NCBI GenBank assembly: GCA_032433765.1
Contig: JAVIAB010000160.1
Location: forward strand, 40,088,117-40,152,116
Direction: 5' to 3'
Source of the DNA: Megaustenia siamemsis
Taxonomy: Eukaryota > Mollusca > Gastropoda > Stylommatophora > Ariophantidae
Length of the DNA stretch: 64,000 nt
This document shows positions 46,080 to 55,116 of the stretch, in pieces. Each line of letters starts with the position of its first letter. Position 1 is the first letter of the stretch. The translations under genes were made by a program, and so were the position numbers. Below the pieces are notes generated by a model that was given only the letters and a program-made list of their open reading frames with translations, was not told the DNA's origin and did no database searches.

Positions 46080-47175
46080 ATCCTTCCTTCCTTCCTTCCT
46101 TCCTTCCTTCCTTCCTTCCTTCCTTCCTTCCTTCCTTCCTTCCTTCCTTCCTTCCTTCCTTCCTTCCTTCCTTCCTTCCTTCCTTCCTTCCTTCCTTCCT
46201 TCCTTCCTTCCTTCCTTCCTTCCTTCCTTCCTTCCTTCCTTCCTTCCTTCCTTCCTTCCTTCCTTCCTTCCTTCCTTCCTTCCTTCCTTCCTTCCTTCCT
46301 TCCTTCCTTCCTTCCTTCCTTCCTTCCTTCCTTCCTTCCTTCCTTCCTTCCTTCCTTCCTTCCTTCCTTCCTTCCTTCCTTCCTTCCTTCCTTCCTTCCT
46401 TCCTTCCTTCCTTCCTTCCTTCCTTCCTTCCTTCCTTCCTTCCTTCCTTCCTTCCTTCCTTCCTTCCTTCCTTCCTTCCTTCCTTCCTTCCTTCCTTCCT
46501 TCCTTCCTTCCTTCCTTCCTTCCTTCCTTCCTTCCTTCCTTCCTTCCTTCCTTCCTTCCTTCCTTCCTTCCTTCCTTCCTTCCTTCCTTCCTTCCTTCCT
46601 TCCTTCCTTCCTTCCTTCCTTCCTTCCTTCCTTCCTTCCTTCCTTCCTTCCTTCCTTCCTTCCTTCCTTCCTTCCTTCCTTCCTTCCTTCCTTCCTTCCT
46701 TCCTTCCTTCCTTCCTTCCTTCCTTCCTTCCTTCCTTCCTTCCTTCCTTCCCCTTCCCTTCCCTTCCTTCCCTTCCCTTCCTTCCCTTCCCTCCCTCCCT
46801 TCCCTTCCCTTCCCTTCCCTCCCTTCCCTCCCTCCCTCCCTCCCTCCCTTCCTTCCTTCCTTCCTTCCTTCCTTCCTTCCTTCCTTCCTTCCTTCCTTCC
46901 TTCCTTCCTTCCTTCCTTCCTTCCTTCCTTCCTTCCTTCCTTCCTTCCTTCCTTCCTTCCTTCCTTCCTTCCTTCCCCTTCCCTTCCCCTTCCCTTCCCT
47001 TCCCTTCCCTTCCCTTCCCTTCCCTTCCCCTCCCTCCCTCTCTTCCTCCCTTCCTCCCTCCCTCCCTTCCTTCCTTCCTTCCTTTCTTCCTTCCTTCCTT
47101 CCTTCCTTCCTTCCTTCCTTCCTCCGTCCCTCCATCCCTTCCTTTCTTCCTCCCTCTCTCCCTCCCATCCCCCCC
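46080..47175. repeat. (CCTT)n tract, about 1.1 kb
   Basis: The first 670 bp (46081-46750) are uninterrupted CCTT, followed by CCCTT/CCCT-type interruptions and a second pure block at about 46850-46975. Frames on both strands are open by composition only. Confidence 0.98.
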
Positions 47176-47706
47176 GTACTTCATGCTCTACTACCTCCCA
47201 TGTGCGTTCCCTTGGTACATTCCTATCATAGAAAACACAAAGCTAGCTCCACCCCGATGGCGTGATGATTTTGGCGCATCAACGTTTACCAGTGTACATC
47301 AATCTTCAACCAAAACTAGGAAGTGATTCACATGCTAATGATCTTATTTCACTTGTAAAACATTGTGTTTTAATGTTCACATTTTCTCTCTCAAATAGTG
47401 ATTTTCACAAAAATAGTTTTCATCTTCTCCTAAATAAATCAATATTTAAAGCTGGTTTGAGTGTTTCAGCTTTTTAATATTCCTCGTCTGGGAGTATAAA
47501 GTCTTTAAGATTTAATTTACAAGAAAAATTAGGTATGAGATCTAATTAAAAATGTTAAACTGGCTTAGAAAGTTAGCAGTGGAACAATTATTATTAATTA
47601 TTATTGTTATTACAGCGAGTAGATTTTTCGTTTCGTATCTTTCTTGCATTGCTGTAATATATTAGATAATACATTTCAGAGAAAGAGAACCGAATAAAAA
47701 CCAGAG
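47176..47706. other. Unassigned sequence
   Basis: No recognised feature. Confidence 0.4.
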
Positions 47707-47971
47707 ATAAAAAAAAAAAAAATTAAAGATCCCTGTCAGGCCACGTTGCGTATAGGGAATATCGTGTTAGTGACTATAATTTTTACAGACCTTCGGCAAA
47801 TTATTTTTGGGGTGATGCCTTCAGTATTATGCTTGTGCCGCTTTACTTTCAAAGAAAAGAATCCGGTACCCATTTAAGGCTTGTTGAACCCGGAAGCTGT
47901 CGATCAGGATCGAACTCGATCGCTTGTCCTTTGTAATCCAGTTCACTAATCACTGAGCTATCGCGGCTCCT
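47707..47971 (-). mobile_element. SINE-1 copy, diverged
   Basis: The minus strand has the tRNA-like head (complement of 47905-47971) and body. The T-rich 3' end is the A-run at 47708-47721. The terminal hairpin is partly lost ('ggccacgttgcgta'). No duplication found. Confidence 0.88.
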
Positions 47972-48011
47972 AATACAAACCCGAATAGTTAAGATTATTA
48001 GTTTGGTAAGG

Positions 48012-48381
48012 ACCAAGTAGTGCGGTGTAACGTACACTCATATAAAGTATGGTGATAGTTTTACAGAAAAGTAGTGCGGTGTAACGTACACTCATATAAA
48101 GTATGGTGATAGTTTTTACAGAAAAGTAGTGCGGTGTAACGTACACTCATATAAAGTATGGTGATAGTTTTACAGAAAAGGAGCAAAACAGAATCATGAT
48201 GTTTCGTCCGTTATGTGGCCTTTTTCATAAAATAGGAAGGACAGAAACGAACGACGAAATGATTTTGTTTTGTTCCCTTAATGTAAACCTATTATCACAC
48301 AAGGTAGGTATGTACGTTACACCCCACTACTTGCTGCTTGCAACTACATTTACCACAGCACTTCGCTTTGACTGCCCACTT
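48012..48381. mobile_element. 370-bp element with perfect 14-bp TSD, internal 55-bp repeats
   Basis: Flanked by 'ttagtttggtaagg' at 47998-48011 and 48382-48395. It contains three units of about 55 bp (48013-48180) built on 'agtagtgcggtgtaacgtac', and near its right side the inverted counterpart 'gtacgttacaccccactact' (48311-48330). Between them the minus strand reads TTATGA, then 'aaaaggccacataacggac', then GAAAC, a diverged hammerhead-like layout. No open frame of note. Confidence 0.8.
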
Positions 48382-48439
48382 TTAGTTTGGTAAGGCTTTT
48401 TTTTTTCTTAAAGAGATAGCTCTGACTATTAACAAACAG

Positions 48440-50060
48440 TTGCTGCCTTGTAGAAAGGTCAAAGAACAATTTATTCTTCTGCGATCATGGCTCATTCAGA
48501 CTAGGATTCAGGACTCTCTTAGGAAGGCAGCTGTCTACTTAAGTGATTCGGTTGCCAGGTATAGTTTCTCCACCAGGGAGGAGGTGAGTGCGGATCACAT
48601 TCTCCTTCTAAGGTCTGTGTATTGGGGCAATCTGGGCAAATGGGGAGGGGGGGGAACATGTTTTGTTGTCATGTTACCCAGTGTACAGTGGCATTGGCTG
48701 GTAGTTTCTGTTTTGAGTTTAGTGAACTTGTGGTTTCGCATTCTGTTATGGCCAGTGCGTAGGCGAAGTATGATGACTTGATCCCTCCTTATAGTTGGAG
48801 GTATCCATCCCTCTTGTTATACTTTGGGTGTTCTTGTTTCCATTTTTCGTGATACTGGCCTTTGATGATGGATTTGGCTTCATCGTAGTTGACCAGATGA
48901 TTCTCTTGTGGTAATTTTCCTCCTTCTTTAGCTAATTTGTTTGCGCGCTCACTCATTTCTGTGTATATTACAGTGTGATGGTGTCCACTGGATGACCACT
49001 CTCTGGAAGTTATTGCACAGTTGGTCTAGGGTTGTTCTCAAGTCATCTAACTCACTGTACCCGGGTTTTTTTTAGAGCTGTTAGGACTGAGAGTGCATCA
49101 GTCAGTATCACCAATTTCTTGTGCATGCTATTTTTGTGTTGGATAGCTAGTTTAGCAGCGCCCTTGAGGGCTTCAGTTTCTGCTTTAAAGTTGTTTGAAA
49201 ATTTCCCAGTAGCTATTGACTTGGTGATCTCTTCCTGGTTATTCAGCCTCAAGAACACACCTCCTCCTCCATTTCTGGTGGCGTTTGTGGCAGAGTCATC
49301 TGTGTATATGCGTAACCAGGAGTCCTATGGGTAGTTGTCGTTTATGTGCTTTTTCTGTTATGTGTTTTCTCTCTGTGTCTGTTTTGGTGCCTTCTTTCAT
49401 GATTCCTATTATGTCTTCCTTAAGTTCTGGTATTCTGTGTTTCCCACGAGGAGTCATATCAGATGGGCTTATTGGTTTTGGCATTGTTTAGGACAGTACT
49501 GGGTCACTAGTTGTCAGTTCTTTGGAGATTGCAGCGAAGTTGCTCCTCTTTAGTCTTCCTTTTCCGAAACCAGTTATTCTTTGGTGCATGGGGTGGTTAG
49601 GGAGCCTTTTATATTTCTCCGCTTGTTGCATTACTTTAGTTTTCCGTCTGTCTTTTAAGGGTTGTAAACCTGTTACTGTTTCTAAAGTCACGATAGGTGT
49701 AGATTTCATAGTACCAGTGATGATGCGGACAGCCTGATTCTGTTTATTTTGCTAAGCTGTGTTTTGGAAGCTGTAGCCCAGGCTGTGACTCCATACTCTA
49801 GGACTGGTCTGACTCTTTCTACGTATATACGTTTCAAGATATTGCTATCTGCTCTCCACTCCTTTCCTGCTAATTTCTTCAAAATATATATTCGTTTTCT
49901 GGTTCTTTTATTTGCTCTGTCTATCTGATTTATCCATGTCATTCTGCGTTCCATGGTGACACCAAGATATTGTGGGTTCTGGTCAATGGGAAGTGTATGG
50001 TCTTTTATGTTCAAAAAGAACAATTTAAGGATATCGGGGAATTCCCCCAAACCAATGCCT
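48440..50060 (-). pseudogene. LINE remnant: RT thumb, RNase H and Cys-rich tail
   Basis: Read leftwards on the minus strand: RT thumb region 'YLGVTMERRMTWINQ' and 'VRPVLEYGVTAWA' (50050-49706); a linker with 'GLQPLKDRRKTKVM' (49709-49488); a further linker (49484-49296); RNase H with 'KAETEALKGAAKLAIQ' and 'LVILTDALSVLTAL' (49258-49052), 'QWTPSHC' (near 48980) and 'ERANKLAKEGG' (48928-48958); then a Cys/His segment 'QCHCTLGN' (near 48680). At least four frame changes and several stops separate these blocks. The order RT-RNase H-CCHC matches I/R1/Jockey-type LINEs rather than the RTE elements. The RT core is missing. Confidence 0.82.
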
Positions 50061-50069
50061 GCTTAAGAC

Positions 50070-50930
50070 ATACATACTGGTGTGTTATGAGTTAATCTAA
50101 TGCAGAGTCTATTAATCAGAGTAGTAAAAGATAATGCACGTGCAGCTAGTTTCCAAACCATAAGAGTTAACAATTCGATTTTATAATTCTTATACATTAG
50201 CAATATTCAATTTAATATGCTGTGTTGCATATTCTACGATCTCAATTAAATTTTATTTTCTTTCGTTTTCCGAGCAATTACGTTATCTTGAACTCCAGAC
50301 CTATAATGTAGGATAGGACCAACGCTTTCCAAGCTGAACATGGAAAGGGAACCACAGTAACAAAGAATTTTGGAAAGAAAAGAAAAAAAGAATAATGTCA
50401 CAGATCGTTATGCTGAGATTATTTTACAAATTGTAGCTGTATTTTACCACTTTTATTAAAATAATCATTTCAATTTTTGAATGTTAACATTATTCACATG
50501 CTCCGTTCATAGTATGATGTGTGTGGATTTTAGGTAATTGCTCTATAATTGTATTTATAACTATAATTGAATACGTTGAAAAATGAGTTGGAATATTATT
50601 TTGAGGTAAATATACGCAATTGTAAAACAAAAAATTCAATTTTAAAATGTAATCTTTGTCCAGATTTCTTTTACGAACAACTGTAGATGGCAGGTTCCTA
50701 TGAAGCATATTTAATTACATATAGTTGGTAACATGGGACTGCTTAGAGATATTAAACGAAAGCTGCTATTAATCGTATATTTGTTGGGGTGGTTACATTG
50801 AATAGTTAATTGTATCCTTTTCTTTTCACGTGACCTGATGAGTCATCAACCGACTCTGATAATTTGGCGTATGTATGGGACGTGATAAATAAATTCTGAT
50901 ACTCGATACTCTTCTCCAGTTTAGTCAGTC
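50070..50930. other. Unassigned AT-rich sequence
   Basis: No recognised feature. Confidence 0.4.
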
Positions 50931-50931
50931 T

Positions 50932-50995
50932 ATTCTATTCTATTCTATTCTATTCTATTCTATTCTATTCTATTCTATTCTATTCTATTCTATCC
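50932..50995. repeat. (CTATT)n microsatellite
   Basis: About 12 perfect pentanucleotide repeats. Confidence 0.97.
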
Positions 50996-51144
50996 ATATA
51001 GAGACCAGTTTCATTGCAGTCAGGAATGCCCTATATCCTCTCCACATCTTGTCGCAGTCCTTCCCAAAATGCATCAGTAAATTCCGCAGGCAAAGTTGCC
51101 CCGCGCAGTCCCACTCTTGGGGTTCTACTCATCTCTATTGGGGA

Positions 51145-51600
51145 CCTTGGTAACCTAGCAGGGACAACCACCCGACTGGGCTACCGACGTTCGGACAACC
51201 CGTGTTCGATTCCCGCTGGTAGAAGTGTGAGTTGTGCTCGTAGTTGAAAAAAAAAAATACCCCCGCGCTCGACCCAGCCGCTGGCAGAAATGAGGTACCA
51301 GGGTATTACTCTGGGAAGGTGAAGAATGACTCCTCGCATCGTGAGTTTCGATGCTTGAAGCGACACTATCCAGAAGTCTCCGAACACTTCTGGATAGGTG
51401 GCCGAGCACATATGGGTGGAGATTCGTGTGCTAAGACGCCGATTCAAGTCTCGTACTTGACCTTGATCTTTAGTCCTACTCGACAGCACGGGCGAAGATT
51501 CCCAAACTCCTTAGTCGCCTCTTACGACATGCATGGTAACAGTAGCTCTATTCTTTTCTCCCCTCTCCGTGGTGGCCGCGGTAGCCACACGGGGGCTGGT
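51145..51600 (+). mobile_element. SINE-4: composite with two tRNA-like segments
   Basis: The first tRNA-like segment has B-box 'gtgttcgattcccgc' (51202-51216). A second, near 51397-51452, has an A-box-like 'ggtggccgagcac' and B-box-like 'gattcaagtctcg'. Downstream is 'ttagtcgcctcttacgacat' (51511-51530), which resembles a conserved core shared by some metazoan SINEs; that resemblance is from memory. Boundaries and duplication were not resolved. A protein frame of 157 codons crosses it but has no motif support. Confidence 0.7.
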
Positions 51601-51847
51601 CAGCCAATCACTGCTGCCTATGAGGTAGCGAAGTTGAGATCCATCTATTCCTTGATGTTGTTCTCGTTCTTCCCCAATCTGTTCTTTATCTGTGATATTA
51701 TTGTAATTATAGAATAATTAATTATTTATAAATAAATATAAATGGGTAGCTAGACGTGGTTGCCGTAATTGTTAGCTGTATGATAATATAATAGATAAGT
51801 AAAACAATATAATCTATAAGTTAATGTGATGGATAAATGTGAGTCTG

Positions 51848-52310
51848 TCATTATCACATAGTGCCATGCCTGCTGGGGAGCCGCGATAGCTCAGTGGTTA
51901 GTGAACTGGACTACAAAGGACAAGAGGTAGGGTTCGATCCCAACGGACGGCTTCCGGGTTCACCCAGCCTTAAATGGGTACTGGATTTTTTTCTGGGAAA
52001 GTAAAGCGGCACGGGCGTAATACCGACCACATTACCTCAAAAATCATGCGCTGAAGGTCTTTAAAATTTATGGTCACTAACACCATATTCCCTATACGCC
52101 ACATGGCGTGACGGGGGCTCTGTATTTATTTATTTATTTTTTTTACCATGCTTGCTGGCGTAGGTGATTATGTCTCTCCACAACTTTCTATCTCGACAGT
52201 TATTTATCATTTCTGTTGTTGGCCTTCTGCCAAGCCATTCTCTTAAGCTGTCTGGTATCTTTTTACTTTGCTTCCCTCTATCTCTTCGTCCCTCAAATTT
52301 ATATGTAAGT
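51848..52310 (-). pseudogene. RTE-B 3' end split by a SINE-1
   Basis: The pieces 51848-51876 and 52146-52310 are contiguous RTE-B 3' sequence on the minus strand (tail, 'ccatgcctgctgg', then 'cgtaggtgattatgtctctc'). They are separated by a SINE-1. Confidence 0.9.
51877..52145 (+). mobile_element. SINE-1 copy inserted in RTE-B 3' end, 13-bp TSD
   Basis: A full SINE-1 with duplication ccatgcctgctgg (51864-51876) and ccatgcttgctgg (52146-52158), one mismatch. The 3' end is TATTTATTTATTTATTTTTTTTA, T-rich with no A-tail. Confidence 0.95.
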
Positions 52311-52407
52311 CTATATCAGGTAAATATTTAAAAAAAAAAATGGAAAACTAAATTAAAATATTGTTGATTCTCTATTCAACTCAGATGAGAAAAAAATACA
52401 TTTCTGA

Positions 52408-53590
52408 ATAAGTACATTGAGGAAAGTAATAAGTGCATTGGGGAATGTAATATGTGCTTTGGGGAAAGTAATAAGTGCATTGAGGAAAGTAATAAGTACA
52501 TTGACGAAAGTAATAAGTACATTGAGGAATGTAATAAGTGCATTGGGAAAGTAATAAGTGCATTGGGGAAAGTAATATGTGCTTTGAGGAAAGTAATATG
52601 TGCTTTGAGGAAAGTAATAAGTGCATTGGGGAAAGTAATAAGTGCATTGGGGAAAGTAATATGTGCTTTGAGGAAAGTAATAAGTGCATTGAGGAAAGTA
52701 ATAAGTGCATTGGGGAAAGTAATAAATGCATTGGGGAATGTAATATGTGCTTTGAGGAAAGTAATAAGTACATTGGGGAATGTAATATGTACTTTGATGA
52801 AAGTAATAAGTGCATTGAGGAAAGTAATAAGTACTTTGGGGAATGTAATATGTGCTTTGAGGAAAGTAATAAGTGCATTGTGGAAAGTAATAAGTGTATT
52901 GGGGAAAGTAATAAGTGCATTGGGGAATGTAATAAGAACATTGGGGAATGTAATAAGTGCATTGAGGAAAGTAATAAGTACATTGGGGAATGTAATATGT
53001 GCTTTGAGGAAAGTAATAAATGCATTGCGGAAAGTAATAAGTGTATTGGTGAAAGTAATAAGTGCATTGGGGAATGTAATAAGAACATTGGTGAATGTAA
53101 TATGTGCTTTGAGGAAAGTAATAAGTGCATTGAGGAGAGTAATAAGTGCTTTGGTGAATGTAATAAGTACATTGAGAAAAGTAATAACTGCATTGAATAA
53201 AGTAATATATGCATTGAATAAAGTAATAAGTGCATTGAGGAAAGTAAAAAGTACATTGGGGAATGTAATATGTGCTTTGAGGAAAGTAATAAGTGCATTG
53301 AGGAAAGTAATAAGTGCATTGAGGAAAGTAAAAAGTACATTGGGGAATGTAATATGTGCTTTGAGGAAAGCAATAAGTACATTGAGGAAAGTAATAAGTG
53401 CATTGAGGAAAGCAATAAGTACATTGAGGAAAGTAATAAGTGCATTGAGGAAAGCAATAAGTACATTGAGGAAAGTAATAAGTGCATTGAGAAAAGTAAT
53501 AAGTGCATTGAATAAAGTAATAAGTGCATTGAGGAAAGTAATAAGTGCATTGAGGAAAGTAATAAGTGCATTGAGGAATGTAATAAGTGC
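52408..53590. repeat. 21-bp minisatellite, about 56 units
   Basis: The unit 'aagtaataagtgcattgagg' plus a has variants ggggaa/gaggaa, tgcatt/tacatt and aataag/aatatg. The 21-bp period keeps frames of up to 403 codons open on both strands. The heptad-like peptides (VISALRK, SNKCIEE) are artefacts. Confidence 0.97.
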
Positions 53591-53689
53591 AAGAAGAGCT
53601 TCGATCCCTTAACTATAAAAGCTGTGGTCCCTCGAGTAAGGTAAAATGTAATAGTCCCCTCTCTTACTCTAATATATATGTTTTGGGAC

Positions 53690-53895
53690 AGTTGAACAGC
53701 CTACTAAAAGTAATCTTGGAGGGGAAAATACAAGGTAAAAGTGACAGAGGCAAACCAAGACTAACATGGACGAGTAACATCAAAAGATGGATAAGCAAGC
53801 CTATGACAACCTGCACTATCAAAGCAAGAGAGAGAGCAGAATGGAGCACCATGGTAGCCAACCTTCGTTGCGGAGATGGCACTCGATGATGATTG
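53690..53895 (+). pseudogene. RTE-C 3' end fragment
   Basis: Encodes 'LLKVILEGKIQGKSDRGKP', 'LTWTSNIKRWISKPM' and 'MVANLRCGDGTR' with a stop. It matches the end of the full RTE-C at 57.9-58.1 kb. It is 5'-truncated and ends in an ATGATGATT tail. Confidence 0.9.
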
Positions 53896-53924
53896 GGACA
53901 GTTGACTTTTTCCTGAGACACCTA

Positions 53925-54497
53925 TCTTTTTCTTCTTCTACCTTTCAGCTCCATGTGGAACATAAGTCTTCAAAAAATACTTTCCAAGCCGCCCTGTTTC
54001 TTGCCATTTCGTACCTATTATCTTCGTCTCTGTTTCCATCTGTCGTCTCCAAGTGTAATTTGGTTTTCTTCTTTGTCTTCTCCCTTGGGGATTCCAAAAA
54101 AAAGAAGAGTTTGTCGTATAGTACTCTCAGTTGGCTTCCGCAGTGTGTGTTCTATCCAGCGCCATCTTCTTCGTCGTATCTCTTTATCCACTGGTATTTG
54201 ACTGGTACGTTCACACAGTTCCAGTTAATGATTTTGTCTTGCCATTCTCATCTTTTTATTCTTCGTAAGTATCCGTTAATGAAGGTCTGTATCTTCGTGA
54301 TTGTCATGTTTATTGTTCTCCATGTTCCACTGGCATATATCAGTATGGATTAATCATTCAATTTAAACATTTTGTTGTTGTATTTAGCCTAATTTTATTG
54401 GGTTTCAATGTGTTTCTTACTGCAGCTAAGGCTCCTTTTGCTTTTTTGTATCCTTATTTTGGTATCATTCTCTATTCCTGCTTTGCCTATGTTACTG

Positions 54498-54544
<47 letters not shown>

Positions 54545-54558
54545 TAATGTAAAATCGT

Positions 54559-54606
<48 letters not shown>

Positions 54607-54780
54607 ATATATATATATATATATGTATACGATTTTACATTTAGTAGAGGTATTTATCTTATTGATATTTGGTTATTGCCAACTGCATTAATTTTCATGG
54701 ATTTGATCTTATCTCTGTTTATTTTCAGTCTCAGCTGTTGTGATCTCTCGTCAATTATGTTTGTTACATTCCGTTAATGA
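53925..54780 (-). pseudogene. LINE-G 3' fragment, interrupted by (TA)n
   Basis: The minus strand carries decayed RT thumb ('LRLKINRDKIKSMKIN' near 54690-54740), 'LAAVRNTLKPN'-like sequence near 54400, and the C-terminal RRW...WNPQG block at 53930-54200, as in the 14.1-14.5 kb copy. Frames are heavily broken. A (TA)n expansion with flanking inverted arms (54490-54641) lies inside it. Confidence 0.7.
54500..54641. repeat. (TA)n with 21-bp inverted arms
   Basis: Two TA tracts. The second is enclosed by arms starting 'aatgtaaaatcgtatac' (54546-54566) and its exact reverse complement (54621-54641), so 54546-54641 can form one long hairpin. Confidence 0.93.
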
Positions 54781-55116
54781 ATACGTCAGTATAATGGATA
54801 GTTAGTTATAAATTACAATTGTAGATACTTTAGCTTATGGAACTTTATGTGAACGGTATGAGGTTCGTGTTCTGTGTTTTTTTTTTTTAAATCAAGCAAA
54901 ACATCAGAATGCTTGAAGTAAACTATTGAAGTATGGGCAGCTCCTAAAAGAAACAATCAACATTTTTCGGGCACATTATGAGAAGAGGAAATTTGGAATA
55001 CTTGATTACAACAGGCAAAACACTGGGAAAGAGAGATCGTGGACGACAAAGAGAGAAAATAGCTTGGTGTCATGGCATGAAAAACAGTCTGATATGATGA
55101 ACTGTAGATATAAGAT

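Noticed and set aside
46044..47265. LPSFLPSF and RKEGRKEG open frames of about 370-400 codons
   Set aside because: Pure tetranucleotide repeat. Frames are open by composition.
52381..53612. Heptad-like peptides resembling a coiled-coil protein (VISALRK) and Leu-rich peptides on the other strand
   Set aside because: The period is exactly 21 bp at DNA level. The array is stop-poor on both strands and lacks flanking coding sequence.
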